Source: Alishewanella tabrizica | GTDB taxonomy: Bacteria; Pseudomonadota; Gammaproteobacteria; Enterobacterales; Alteromonadaceae | NCBI RefSeq assembly: GCF_014652375.1 | Contig: NZ_BMYR01000008.1 | Span: 170,878-234,877 of the forward strand | Direction of reading: 5' to 3' | DNA: 64,000 bases | Notes under the pieces: generated by a model | The model's input: the letters and a program-made list of their open reading frames with translations, nothing else | Told to the model about the DNA's origin: nothing | Database searches by the model: none | In this document: positions 8,607 to 17,082 of the stretch, one piece after another | Position numbering within the stretch: the stretch's first letter is position 1 | Layout: every line of letters begins with the position of its first letter | Made by a program: the position numbers and the translations under genes

Positions 8607-9557
8607 TTAAAGCTGCGCTTTAATCACATCTTCTAATTTACGTTGATCAATGGCAAATTTACGAATGCCCTCAGCGAGCTTTTCGGTTGCCATGGCATCT
8701 TCATTTAACGCCCAACGGAATGCCTGTTCGTTTAGGGGGAGCGGTTTAGGTTGCGTTGCACCGGTATCTTGTAGTTTCACCACCAGTTCCCCTTGTTGCT
8801 GACTTAATTCATCCAGTAAGCCTGGGCTAATCGTCAAGCGATCACATCCCGCAAGGGCTAAAACTTCGCCAACATTTCGGAAGCTGGCGCCCATTACCAC
8901 GGTAGGATAGCCATGCGTCTTAAAGAATTGATAAATTTCCCGTACCGACAAAACGCCAGGATCGGTTTCTGCGGTGTACTCTTGTTTCGTATTGGCTTTG
9001 TACCAATCTAAAATTCGGCCGACAAAAGGAGAGATCAAAAACACGCCGGCTTCGGCACAGGCGCGGGCTTGTGCCATATGAAATAATAACGTTAAATTAC
9101 ACTGAATGCCTTCTTGCTCCAACACTTTTGCGGCTTGGATCCCTTCCCAAGTAGAGGCAATTTTGATTAAGATCCGATCTTTGCTAATGCCATTTTGTTG
9201 ATAAAGTGCCACTAATTGATGGGCTTTCGCCAACGTTGCTGTGGTATCAAATGATAAACGCGCATCCACTTCAGTAGAGACACGGCCTGGTACCAGTTTG
9301 CTAATAGCGGTACCGACATCTACAGCGAATTTATCGCTAGCTAGGCTTAACTGTGCTGCAGCGTCATCGGTTTGTGTTTTAGCAAAGGCTACTGCAGCCG
9401 CCAGTAAAGGTTTAGCAAAGTCCAATTGGCTAGCGTTCAGCAGTAAAGAGGGATTTGTGGTGGCATCTACCGGCCGAAATTGTTCTATGGCGCCGAGATC
9501 GCCGCTATCTACTACCACGGTTGTTACGGCTTTTAATTGACTTAAGAGATCATTCAT
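8607..9557 (-). CDS. tal: transaldolase
   Basis: Transfers a dihydroxyacetone unit between sugar phosphates in the non-oxidative pentose phosphate pathway. The 316-residue protein is full length. The Schiff-base lysine is in [11 protein letters not shown] (K132, the same position as E. coli TalB), and DATTNPSLL near 31–39 is the N-terminal family signature. It is the first gene of a tal–pgi operon and has a promoter with a perfect TATAAT about 40 bases before the start codon. Confidence 0.96.
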   Translation of the reverse strand: MNDLLSQLKAVTTVVVDSGDLGAIEQFRPVDATTNPSLLLNASQLDFAKPLLAAAVAFAKTQTDDAAAQLSLASDKFAVDVGTAISKLVPGRVSTEVDARLSFDTTATLAKAHQLVALYQQNGISKDRILIKIASTWEGIQAAKVLEQEGIQCNLTLLFHMAQARACAEAGVFLISPFVGRILDWYKANTKQEYTAETDPGVLSVREIYQFFKTHGYPTVVMGASFRNVGEVLALAGCDRLTISPGLLDELSQQQGELVVKLQDTGATQPKPLPLNEQAFRWALNEDAMATEKLAEGIRKFAIDQRKLEDVIKAQL

Positions 9558-9594
9558 GTTGTTTAATTACCATTTAAGTGCAGAGATATGCTGA

Positions 9595-9624
9595 ATTATA
9601 CGGCTATTTGGCCTAATGTGTGGA
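9595..9624 (-). promoter_or_regulatory. tal–pgi promoter
   Basis: On the minus strand a perfect -10 TATAAT (plus-strand 9595–9600) is preceded, after an 18-base spacer, by TCCACA (9619–9624), which matches four of six -35 positions. It is correctly placed for tal. Confidence 0.6.
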
Positions 9625-9670
9625 AAATGTGTAATAAAAAAACAACATTTTACGACCTGGCCACGGGGAA

Positions 9671-9730
9671 GCCTAATCGATTAGGCATCGTTTTGCAGAT
9701 TCCTTTTGCAATCATGCTGCTAAACAGCAT
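9671..9730. repeat. palindromes in the tal/yaaA intergenic region
   Basis: A perfect 16-base palindrome GCCTAATCGATTAGGC (9671–9686) is followed by a hairpin ATGCTG-ctaaa-CAGCAT (9714–9730). They lie between the divergent genes tal and yaaA. Either could be an operator or part of a short structured RNA. Confidence 0.5.
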
Positions 9731-9817
9731 AATGGGCGTCAGCGCCGTCTGCAAGCTCTCAAGTCGCTATCAGGCGGGATAACCTGCTTACTTTTTTTAC
9801 TTTAGAGAGATCGTCCT

Positions 9818-10591
9818 ATGTTAATGGTTGTTTCGCCCGCCAAAGATTTGGATTTAACGCCTTATTCGCCCACTGTATCGGTAACGCAACCGGCGTTGTT
9901 GGCTGACGCCACAGAATTAGCACAGGTGTGCAAGGCCTTAACGCCGAGCGATTTAGCATCATTAATGCATATTAGCGACAAATTAGCTGGCTTAAATGCG
10001 GCTCGATTTGCGCAGTGGCAACCGCCTTTTCAACAAGATAATGCTAAAGCCGCACTTTTTATGTTTAATGGTGATGTGTATCAAGGCCTTGCTGCCGAAA
10101 GCTTAACGGCAGAGGATTTGGTTTTTGCACAGCAACACTTACGCATTTTAAGTGGCTTGTATGGTGTATTACGACCTTTAGACTTAATGCAGGCATATCG
10201 CCTTGAAATGGGCACAAAACTAGCCAATCGAAGCGGTGCCGACTTATATGCTTTTTGGCAAAGTAAAATCGCCAATCATTTACAGCAACAATTATCGGCT
10301 TTGCAGAGCGATACGCTGCTTAATTTAGCCTCTCAAGAATATTTTAAGGCCGTTGACAAAAAACAACTTAACGCCCGTATTATTACGCCAGAGTTCAAAG
10401 ATTACAAAAATGGTCAGTATAAAATCATTAGCTTTTATGCCAAAAAAGCGCGTGGCTTGATGGCACGCTATGTTATTGAGCAACGTTTAACCTCTGCCGC
10501 GCAGTTAAGCGCGTTTAATGTCGCTGGGTATTACTACAGTGCAGCAGATTCAACTGCTGACAAGCCTGTTTTTTTGCGTGAAGCAAACTGA
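9818..10591 (+). CDS. yaaA: peroxide stress protein YaaA (DUF328/UPF0246)
   Basis: In E. coli YaaA lowers intracellular unincorporated iron during hydrogen peroxide stress and belongs to the OxyR regulon; the fold binds DNA in vitro. This 257-residue protein begins [13 protein letters not shown], with the family's VSPAK motif, and has [11 protein letters not shown] near 210 and [13 protein letters not shown] near 232. It is cytoplasmic with no membrane segment. It is divergent from tal with a GAGAGA ribosome-binding site. I see no clear OxyR site, so regulation here is open. Confidence 0.93.
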   Translation: MLMVVSPAKDLDLTPYSPTVSVTQPALLADATELAQVCKALTPSDLASLMHISDKLAGLNAARFAQWQPPFQQDNAKAALFMFNGDVYQGLAAESLTAEDLVFAQQHLRILSGLYGVLRPLDLMQAYRLEMGTKLANRSGADLYAFWQSKIANHLQQQLSALQSDTLLNLASQEYFKAVDKKQLNARIITPEFKDYKNGQYKIISFYAKKARGLMARYVIEQRLTSAAQLSAFNVAGYYYSAADSTADKPVFLREAN

Positions 10592-10604
10592 CATTACTTT
10601 TTTG

Positions 10605-10628
10605 CCGGTATTTTTGGTAAAATACCGG
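10605..10628. other. hairpin just upstream of gsk
   Basis: CCGGTATTTT (10605–10614), loop TGGT, AAAATACCGG (10619–10628) is a perfect 10-bp stem, 24 bases before the gsk ATG. It lacks the downstream T run of a terminator on either strand, so it may be a weak yaaA terminator, an operator or a leader structure of gsk. Confidence 0.55.
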
Positions 10629-10652
10629 TCTGTCCTTTGGTGAGCCTACGTT

Positions 10653-11951
10653 ATGAAATTTCCTGGTCTACGCAAAATTAAGCATTATTTTCCTGTCTCT
10701 CAACCTAAACCCCAGTTACCTAGCTTTGAAGTGCGTCCGGAATTAGATACCTATATTGTGGGTCTCGATCAAACAATCGTTGATGTCGTTGCCAGTGTTA
10801 GTGATGATTTCTTAGCCAAGCATAATATTCCTAAAGGCTTATCTAATTTGGTGGGGCACGAAAAAGCCAATCGGATTTATCATGAATTAGTGGTTGAGCA
10901 AGCTATTTCGGATCATTTTGCGGGCGGAACGATTGGCAATACTATTCATAATTATTCTGTACTGGCTGATGATAAATCGGTGTTGCTTGGCGTTATGTCG
11001 GCCAATATTGCTCTAGGTTCACCTGCCTACCATTACGTGTGTCACACCAGTTCGAAAGTTGATATGAATCGTTTGCAAGGTGTGGCGGGTGATATTGGCC
11101 GTGGTATAACGATGATTACACCCGATGGTGAACGTACTTTCGTGATTGATCCTAGCGATATGGATCAGCTTGCCCCTGATTATATTCCTACCGACATTAT
11201 TGCTGCAGCCGCGGCATTTGTTGTAAGTGCCTATCCATTACGGGCGACCGGACAACCTATCCAGCAAGCTATGTTAAAAGCCTTAGCGGATGCCAATGCG
11301 CATCAGGTGCCTGTAGTGATGAGTTTAGGCACACGGCATTTGGTAGAAGAGAATCGGGAGCAGATTTTGCAAACCGTTAATCGCTATGTGAATGTGCTGG
11401 CGATGAATGAGTTAGAAGCAGAAGCGCTGACCGGGTTTACTGATCCCTTATTGGCGGCAGAAGCTGCGCTAGAATTTACCGATATGGTACTGATCACCGC
11501 TGGGGCTGATGGCTTATATTTGTGTGGATACACGGACGAGCCGATTAAACGGGAAAGCAGTAATCCGATTAAATCGGCCACGTTAGCCGATTTTAACCGT
11601 TATGAGTTTAGTCGTCCTATGTTGCGAAAAGATTGCCGGCAACCCTTAAAGGTTTACTCGCATATAGATCCTTATTTGGGCGGGCCTGAGCGGATTAAAA
11701 ATACCAATGGTGCAGGTGATGGCGCCTTAGCGGCTATTCTGCATGATATGGCAGCAAATCATTACCATAAACAGGTACAGCCGTTATCCAGTAAACATGA
11801 GCAGGCTTATCTGGCGTATTCGTCTTTTGCACAGCTTTGTAAGTATGCTAACCGGGTCAGTTATGAAATACTGGTACAAAATGCACCGCGCCTATCGAAA
11901 GGCTTACCCGAGCGTGAAGATAGCTTAGAAGAAGCGTATTGGGAGCGGTGA
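10653..11951 (+). CDS. gsk: inosine-guanosine kinase
   Basis: Phosphorylates inosine and guanosine to IMP and GMP in purine salvage; cytoplasmic, PfkB/ribokinase family. The 432 residues match E. coli Gsk (434). Supporting motifs are HFAGGTIGNTIHNYS (residues 89–103) and the PfkB signature 2, NTNGAGDGALAAIL, near 350–363 with the catalytic Asp. The start MKFPGLRKIKHYFPV is the usual N-terminus. It appears to be a single-gene unit followed by arfB. Confidence 0.94.
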   Translation: MKFPGLRKIKHYFPVSQPKPQLPSFEVRPELDTYIVGLDQTIVDVVASVSDDFLAKHNIPKGLSNLVGHEKANRIYHELVVEQAISDHFAGGTIGNTIHNYSVLADDKSVLLGVMSANIALGSPAYHYVCHTSSKVDMNRLQGVAGDIGRGITMITPDGERTFVIDPSDMDQLAPDYIPTDIIAAAAAFVVSAYPLRATGQPIQQAMLKALADANAHQVPVVMSLGTRHLVEENREQILQTVNRYVNVLAMNELEAEALTGFTDPLLAAEAALEFTDMVLITAGADGLYLCGYTDEPIKRESSNPIKSATLADFNRYEFSRPMLRKDCRQPLKVYSHIDPYLGGPERIKNTNGAGDGALAAILHDMAANHYHKQVQPLSSKHEQAYLAYSSFAQLCKYANRVSYEILVQNAPRLSKGLPEREDSLEEAYWER

Positions 11952-11990
11952 TCCTATTTGTACTACGCCTTGGGGCTGGAGTATTAGCAC

Positions 11991-12407
11991 GTGATTACTA
12001 TTACACCTACGCTGCAGTTAGCAGATGAAGAAATCAGTTGGCAATTTATTCGCGCATCTGGCCCAGGTGGCCAGCATGTGAATAAAGTATCAACTGCAGT
12101 ATTACTGCAATTTGATATAGCCAGCTCAAGTTTACCGGAATTGTATAAAACACGATTAAGTCAACTTGCGGATCATCGAATCACGCAAAGCGGCAAGATT
12201 GTGATTAAATGCCAACAAAGTCGCAGCCAAGAGCAAAACCGCGAAATAGCCCTAAAGCAATTTATTCTGTTGCTGCAAAGCGTAACCAAAACCCCAAAAA
12301 AACGTTTGGCAACCAAGCCAAGCTTTAGCAGTCAATTGAAACGCTTAGAAAGTAAAAAGCAGCAAGGATTAACCAAGCTGCTGCGACGTCAAAAAACCTT
12401 TGAATAG
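11991..12407 (+). CDS. arfB: alternative ribosome-rescue factor ArfB (peptidyl-tRNA hydrolase YaeJ)
   Basis: Hydrolyses peptidyl-tRNA on ribosomes stalled at the end of broken mRNA, a backup to trans-translation. The 138-residue protein has SGPGGQHVNK (residues 23–32) with the catalytic GGQ loop of class I release factors, but no codon-recognition domain. The basic C-terminal tail (KKRLATKPSF ... SKKQQGLTKLLRRQK) is the segment that inserts into the empty mRNA channel. The start is GTG at 11991 with GGAG about 9 bases upstream; no in-frame ATG gives a full N-terminus. It is convergent with dbpA. Confidence 0.92.
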   Translation: MITITPTLQLADEEISWQFIRASGPGGQHVNKVSTAVLLQFDIASSSLPELYKTRLSQLADHRITQSGKIVIKCQQSRSQEQNREIALKQFILLLQSVTKTPKKRLATKPSFSSQLKRLESKKQQGLTKLLRRQKTFE

Positions 12408-12445
12408 CACTGTGCTAATCGTATAACACTGCGCTAAGGGTATGA

Positions 12446-12498
12446 AGGGGGGGATTCCCCCTACTGTTACCTCGATAGAGCACACGGCCATTAGGCCG
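12446..12498. other. two hairpins between arfB and dbpA
   Basis: AGGGGG (12446–12451) pairs with CCCCCT (12457–12462), and CGGCC (12485–12489) with GGCCG (12494–12498). The second overlaps the dbpA stop codon. Neither has a T tail, so terminator function in this convergent region is uncertain. Confidence 0.45.
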
Positions 12499-13879
12499 GT
12501 GTTAAGCGATAAGCGCGAAAGCTTCGGCCTTTCATTTTACTGTTATTTAGTTGCTGCAATGCCGCTTTAAATGCGCTGCGACGCACTGCTACATAGGCGC
12601 GTGTTTCTTGCAGCTGTATTTTACCTATATCAGCAAATGCCACTTGCTCATCCCGAGTGAGCGCACCGACAATATCGGCTGGGCGCAGTTTCTGTTTCTT
12701 ACCGCCATCGATTTCCAAGGTGATCATGGCCGGAATAGGGGGGGGAACTTGGCGTAATTCGGGTAGGGTTTCTGGCGTAATGGGCTGGGCGAGTACATCT
12801 TCAAGTAAGCCGATTTTATAGCCATCTTGCTCGGTATAAAGGGTGCAAGCCACGCCTTGCTCACCCGCGCGGCCCGTGCGGCCGATACGGTGAATATGGG
12901 TGTCGGTATCATGGGCCAACTCATAATTAATGACGAGATCAAGCTTTTCAATATCCAAGCCTCTGGCGGCAACGTCGGTAGCAACCAGCAATTGTAAGCT
13001 ACCATTGGCAAATTGTAAGAGTTGCTGCTCGCGATCGCGTTGTTCCAAATCACCGTGTAATGCCGCGACGCTAAACTTAGCATGTTGCAAGTGTTCGGTA
13101 AGCTGTTGTACTTCTTTACGGGTATTCGCAAAGATGACACAGCTGGTAGGCATTTTTGCCAGCAATAAACGCACCGTGGCGCTAAGCCGATCGTTAGGTG
13201 ATGGCAGCAGATAAAATTGCTGCGCGATGCTAGCCTTGGCGGCTGGGCTGTCGATGACAACATGCTCTGGTGATTTAAGCAGGGCATCAGCTAATTTTTT
13301 TACTGCTGGCGCAAAGGTCGCACTAAACAGCAATTGCTGGCGTTGTGCAGGCGTTGCGGCAATAATTTGCTGCATGTCGTCGGCAAACCCCATCTCTAAC
13401 ATGCGATCAGCCTCGTCTAGCACGAGCATACTCAATTCATCCAACTGCAGATGTTGCTGCTGTAAATGATCCAATACTCGGCCAGGTGTGCCAACAATAA
13501 TATGCGCACCATGTTCCAATGAAAGGGTTTGACCTTTGGTTGGTACACCACCGCACAAGGTCAATACCTTAATATTATGAATGCCACGAGCCAGCGTCCG
13601 AATTTCGGTGGCAACTTGCTCTGCTAACTCACGGGTAGGGCATAGGACTAAACTTTGCACACGAAAGCGTTTCACATTCAGTCTGCTTAGGATCCCCAGG
13701 GCGAAGGCGGCGGTTTTACCGGAGCCAGTTGCGGCTTGTGCCAATAAATCTTTACCAGCCAGAATCGCAGGTAGGCTTAACGCCTGAACGGGGGTAGCAT
13801 GATGAAACGCGAGGCTATCAAGTGTGTCTAACAGTGCCTGGGGTAACGCAAAGGCGTTAAATGATGTTGGATGAGTCAA
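12491..13879 (-). CDS. dbpA: ATP-dependent RNA helicase DbpA
   Basis: A DEAD-box helicase that acts in 50S subunit assembly; its C-terminal domain recognises hairpin 92 of 23S rRNA. Motifs in order: AATGSGKT (motif I, about 49–56), PTREL (Ia), DEAD (about 155–158), SAT (III) and HRIGRTGR (VI). A DbpA-specific RNA-binding domain occupies roughly the last 75 residues (DIVGALTRDE ... GRSFRAYRL). I chose TTG at 13879 because it follows AGGA and gives 462 residues, close to the 457 of E. coli. The frame stays open to a second TTG at 13921, but that would include a leader hairpin. Confidence 0.92.
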   Translation of the reverse strand: MTHPTSFNAFALPQALLDTLDSLAFHHATPVQALSLPAILAGKDLLAQAATGSGKTAAFALGILSRLNVKRFRVQSLVLCPTRELAEQVATEIRTLARGIHNIKVLTLCGGVPTKGQTLSLEHGAHIIVGTPGRVLDHLQQQHLQLDELSMLVLDEADRMLEMGFADDMQQIIAATPAQRQQLLFSATFAPAVKKLADALLKSPEHVVIDSPAAKASIAQQFYLLPSPNDRLSATVRLLLAKMPTSCVIFANTRKEVQQLTEHLQHAKFSVAALHGDLEQRDREQQLLQFANGSLQLLVATDVAARGLDIEKLDLVINYELAHDTDTHIHRIGRTGRAGEQGVACTLYTEQDGYKIGLLEDVLAQPITPETLPELRQVPPPIPAMITLEIDGGKKQKLRPADIVGALTRDEQVAFADIGKIQLQETRAYVAVRRSAFKAALQQLNNSKMKGRSFRAYRLTPA

Positions 13880-13898
13880 AGCAAAAATCCTGCAACCC

Positions 13899-13919
13899 GC
13901 ACAAACCCTGTGTTTGTGC
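13899..13919 (-). promoter_or_regulatory. leader hairpin upstream of dbpA
   Basis: On the minus strand GCACAAA pairs with TTTGTGC around a 7-base loop, about 20 bases before the TTG start at 13879. As it lies immediately before the ribosome-binding site it could affect dbpA translation or mRNA stability; this is inference. Confidence 0.45.
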
Positions 13920-13953
13920 AAAAAGTACCATATTATAACATCAATTTTGGTCG

Positions 13954-14385
13954 TTATGGGTTTGCGGAGCTAAAGCCTACGTTCAGAGAGGTGGCGGTAG
14001 ATTGTTCATTTAGCAATAGGCTTTGTTGTTGTGATTGTGCTAAATGCGTTTCCCCCAAAAAGCTGCCCCCACGTTCAATGCAGAGATTATCGGTATGTAA
14101 TACACCTTGGGCTTTCCCCTGCGCGAGAATTTCAACCGTGTTGGCAAAAATGTTGCCTTCAAACTGCCCGTTAATCATGATTTTATCAGCACGGATTTCG
14201 CCCGTCACTTTACCTGAGCTGCTAATGATAACGGTACTGCGACAATCAATATCACCATCGTACTCGCCATCTATTTGCATGTCCCCGTTTACTCGGCAAC
14301 TTCCGTGGCAGACACATCCTTCAGCGATGACAGTTGTAATTGTGTGCTTGCCTTGGTTTGCAGCATAGTGACCAAAGAATCCCAT
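13954..14385 (-). CDS. bactofilin (polymer-forming cytoskeletal protein)
   Basis: Bactofilins self-assemble into membrane-associated filaments that localise cell-wall enzymes. The 143-residue protein has the repeating beta-helix pattern (INGDMQIDGEYDGDI-type turns, then GKVTGEIRADKIMINGQFEGNI) with Gly-turns every ~16–18 residues, flanked by short polar termini. I chose ATG at 14385 because AGGAG lies 7 bases before it; the frame is open further upstream. The gene begins inside the end of the M23 peptidase gene (97-base overlap). Bactofilin next to an M23 peptidase is a known pairing (CcmA–Csd1 in Helicobacter), so it probably positions or controls that hydrolase. Confidence 0.92.
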   Translation of the reverse strand: MGFFGHYAANQGKHTITTVIAEGCVCHGSCRVNGDMQIDGEYDGDIDCRSTVIISSSGKVTGEIRADKIMINGQFEGNIFANTVEILAQGKAQGVLHTDNLCIERGGSFLGETHLAQSQQQSLLLNEQSTATSLNVGFSSANP

Positions 14386-15239
14386 TTGATGCTCCTTTCT
14401 TTTTCGAACAAGAGATCGAAATTGCCTGAATCCCATTCCATAAAATGTTGTGGATTGAGTGAACGGTCTAGAAAATGAATTTCATAATGTAAATGCGGTG
14501 CAGTTGAGCTGCCTGTGTTACCCGCCTTTGCAATAAGCTGCCCTTTGTGAACAAAGGTTCCACTGGCAACATTAAAACTGTCTAAGTGGGCATAGAGTGT
14601 GGCAAAGCCAAAGGCATGGCGGATCTTTAATAAATTGCCATAACCACTATTACTGCGTCTAACCACTTCTACGACACCATCAGCTGGGGCATAAATGGCC
14701 GTACCTCTGGGTGCGGTTAAATCAATACCATTATGATGTTTGCGTTTGCCTAAGATGGGGTGAGTGCGCACGCCGTAGCGTGAAGAGCGTTTGTTAAAAT
14801 CTAATGGTGAGCCATTTGGCACAAGTTGTAACATGGCCATTCTGGCGCTAGAGGTTACTGTAGCAATATCTAAACGTGCTTCGAAGTTTTGATCAAGATC
14901 TTGTTCTAAGCCTAAACTTACCTCAATTTCACCTAATCGTTGGGTGACTTGAGTCATCTCATCTTGTTTTAGGGTCAGCTCATGTTCGAGGGTTTCTCTC
15001 GCGGCCGTTAATTGTGCAAGTTGCTCTTGTAAAACGGTAGTTTGTTCAGTGAGTAATTGTTGTTCTGTTTTGGCTTGATCTACGGTATGCATCAGATAAT
15101 TAATAACCGCAGCAGTGATCAGTACAGAGAAGAGTACTAGCCACAGACCGATAACCGCATTTCGTTTGAATATCTTACCGATATTAAAATGTCGGGTTCC
15201 GTTTACGCTTGATATTGAAATAGTAATACGATCTTTCAT
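14289..15239 (-). CDS. M23 family peptidoglycan endopeptidase (bactofilin partner)
   Basis: A single-pass inner-membrane protein of 316 residues: cytoplasmic residues 1–28, a membrane helix ~29–49, a coiled coil ~55–112, then a periplasmic M23 (LytM-like) domain ~150–262. The zinc site appears intact: HHNGID gives HxxxD (H169, D173) and HLH is at 249–251, with H218 in YAHLD. It should therefore be an active endopeptidase cutting peptidoglycan cross-links. The C-terminal ~55 residues are polar and are encoded by the stretch that overlaps the bactofilin gene. The pairing suggests a role in local cell shape or wall remodelling. Confidence 0.92.
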   Translation of the reverse strand: MKDRITISISSVNGTRHFNIGKIFKRNAVIGLWLVLFSVLITAAVINYLMHTVDQAKTEQQLLTEQTTVLQEQLAQLTAARETLEHELTLKQDEMTQVTQRLGEIEVSLGLEQDLDQNFEARLDIATVTSSARMAMLQLVPNGSPLDFNKRSSRYGVRTHPILGKRKHHNGIDLTAPRGTAIYAPADGVVEVVRRSNSGYGNLLKIRHAFGFATLYAHLDSFNVASGTFVHKGQLIAKAGNTGSSTAPHLHYEIHFLDRSLNPQHFMEWDSGNFDLLFEKERSIKWDSLVTMLQTKASTQLQLSSLKDVSATEVAE

Positions 15240-15384
15240 CAGCGGTGGTTTTTTACTCGAAATGGGTTAAATACGATGGCTAAAAATATGTGGCTTTGTG
15301 CTGGCTGTCAAGCAGTTCATAAGGCATATGTTGCGGGTTTTAAGCCGTTAGCACCGCTTTATAATTGTTTTAATAGCGTTTTTT

Positions 15385-15413
15385 TACAAAAAAACCGCCA
15401 AAAAAGCGGTTTT
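15385..15413 (-). terminator. slyD terminator
   Basis: On the minus strand AAAACCGC, loop TTTTTTG, GCGGTTTT and then T's. It lies about 30 bases past the slyD stop. Confidence 0.85.
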
Positions 15414-15443
15414 AGTAGCGATATGCCAGTGCACACCTTAGTG

Positions 15444-15929
15444 TTAGTGTCCAGCATGGCCATCTAAGCCATGGACATGGCCATGGGCTAATTCTTCGGC
15501 AGTAGCATCACGAACCAGCACTACTTCAACATCAAAGCGAAGTTCAATGCCGGCTAAGGGATGGTTACCATCTACTACAACTTCTTCCTCAGTGACATCA
15601 ATAATAATCACGGGTTGTTCACGGCCATCGGGTCCTGATGCGCGAAAACGCATACCCACAGCCACGTCCATCCCTTCAAACATTGATTTAGGCACCGCTT
15701 GAACTAACTGATCATGACGCTCACCATAGGCATCAGCGGCGGCAATTTGGCTAGAGAACGTTTCGCCGGCCTGTTTGCCAAGCAACGCCTGTTCTAAACC
15801 TGGGATTAACGCGCCATGGCCGAATAAAAACACCAGAGGTTCGCCGCCGGAAGAAGAATCAAGTTGATTACCGGTTGTGTCGGTAACGGTGTAGTGAATG
15901 GCGACAACTTTGTCTTGAGAAATGGTCAT
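15444..15929 (-). CDS. slyD: FKBP-type peptidyl-prolyl cis-trans isomerase SlyD
   Basis: A cytoplasmic prolyl isomerase and chaperone that also binds nickel. The 161 residues contain an N-terminal FKBP half (VVAIHYTVTDTTGNQLDSS), the inserted-flap chaperone segment (~70–125) and an FKBP return with GNHPLAG near 120. The tail is rich in His (AHGHVHGLDGHAGH), the metal-binding feature of SlyD, though shorter than in E. coli. It lies 9 bases downstream of ygfZ on the same strand, so the two are probably co-transcribed. A terminator follows. Confidence 0.93.
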   Translation of the reverse strand: MTISQDKVVAIHYTVTDTTGNQLDSSSGGEPLVFLFGHGALIPGLEQALLGKQAGETFSSQIAAADAYGERHDQLVQAVPKSMFEGMDVAVGMRFRASGPDGREQPVIIIDVTEEEVVVDGNHPLAGIELRFDVEVVLVRDATAEELAHGHVHGLDGHAGH

Positions 15930-15938
15930 GCAAACCTC

Positions 15939-16907
15939 TTAATTAAGGGAGTATGGTAGCGGTAGTTGCTGCAACACTATGGGTTGCTCAGACTTTAACC
16001 GCAAAGCGTCTGCCGGTGTTATGTCGTTAGGCAATAATGCAATCAACCATAGTTGATTGTTAATGTTCACTGCGTTAACGACCTGGCCAACTCGGCGCCA
16101 GTTATTTTCCAATTGCAGCTCAATATCTGAACCGGCAACGGGACACTCAACGGTGTCCGCATGTAAAATGTACGCTGCGCGTTTATTACCGCCGCGATAT
16201 TTCAAACGTGCCACCGTTTCTTGGCCAACATAACAGCCTTTAGTGAAGCTTATGGCATCAACAGCTTGCAAGTTAAGCATCTGGGGTACCAGCTCGCCTA
16301 TTAGGGGCTGCTCCAGATAACTAAAACCCTGTAGTATGTGTTGCTTTAACCATAGGGTTGACGCTGCTAAGGGCAGATTATTCTGCATTAATTGCTGAGC
16401 CTCACTCGCTGATGTTACCAAGAGATAATGATCTTTTTCCAGTCTTAATAATGTCGCGTCGTGCAATCGACGTAGTTCGCCATTGGCTTGCGGCGGAGTA
16501 AAGCCCATTTTTTCAATTAATTGCTCAGCACCCTCACCACCTATACCGAAAACAGCATGGTGCGCTGAGCGCTCAAATGTAACCTTGGAAAATACGCCAA
16601 ACTTTTGCCATTGCAGCGTAGAAGCGTTTAATTCATCCCGAAAGGCGATAATCTGCAGTGTATCCGCCTGTTGAAAGACATGAAAAATCGACCACATTTT
16701 CCCTTTGGCATCGCAATGGGCGCCTCGTAAAAAACTGTCTGAGGTGAGTTGCGTCAGATCGCAGGTCGATTGTCCCTGTAAATACTTTACGCGATCAGGG
16801 CCGCTAATGTTCAATACTTGAAAAGCGGGTAACGGAGAAATAAAAGCGCCTTGAACTTGAGAGGAGAGTTGCGCGTATTGTTCTGCAGAAAGCCAAGTTG
16901 TTTGCAT
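15939..16907 (-). CDS. ygfZ: folate-dependent Fe-S cluster protein YgfZ
   Basis: YgfZ helps assemble or repair iron-sulphur clusters in enzymes such as MiaB, using tetrahydrofolate; cytoplasmic. The 322-residue protein has the family signature KGCYVGQETVAR near 224–235 with the conserved Cys. An N-terminal GcvT-like domain and a C-terminal barrel fit the family. It is divergent from sdhE, its usual neighbour, and upstream of slyD. Confidence 0.93.
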   Translation of the reverse strand: MQTTWLSAEQYAQLSSQVQGAFISPLPAFQVLNISGPDRVKYLQGQSTCDLTQLTSDSFLRGAHCDAKGKMWSIFHVFQQADTLQIIAFRDELNASTLQWQKFGVFSKVTFERSAHHAVFGIGGEGAEQLIEKMGFTPPQANGELRRLHDATLLRLEKDHYLLVTSASEAQQLMQNNLPLAASTLWLKQHILQGFSYLEQPLIGELVPQMLNLQAVDAISFTKGCYVGQETVARLKYRGGNKRAAYILHADTVECPVAGSDIELQLENNWRRVGQVVNAVNINNQLWLIALLPNDITPADALRLKSEQPIVLQQLPLPYSLN

Positions 16908-16985
16908 TGCCGGTATCTTTCATATTGCTCGTGATAGTAATGAGATTGGGGCTTGGTGTAAAAGCTCAACCCCTTAGGCCAATTT

Positions 16986-17014
16986 TTGTTACTATCTATT
17001 TATATCTTTATCTT
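16986..17014 (+). promoter_or_regulatory. possible sdhE promoter
   Basis: TTGTTA (16986–16991) and TATCTT (17009–17014) with a 17-base spacer, each matching four of six consensus positions, about 70 bases before the sdhE ATG. Confidence 0.35.
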
Positions 17015-17082
17015 TGTAAAACGCAGCGACGAACAGGCTGTTAAGTGCAATAAATCGTTAATATATGTATTAAGGAACATTT

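Noticed and set aside
9588..9782. 64-codon open frame between tal and yaaA
   Set aside because: No ribosome-binding site or recognisable family; it covers the tal promoter and a palindrome, so it is chance.
10605..10628. Hairpin as yaaA terminator
   Set aside because: No T run on either strand, so it is listed as an unexplained hairpin rather than a terminator.
12724..13287. 187-codon minus-strand frame inside dbpA
   Set aside because: Same strand as dbpA but out of frame with a clear helicase gene, and its protein has no family features.
15276..15467. 63-codon frame after the M23 peptidase start
   Set aside because: It contains the slyD terminator and runs into the slyD end on the other strand.
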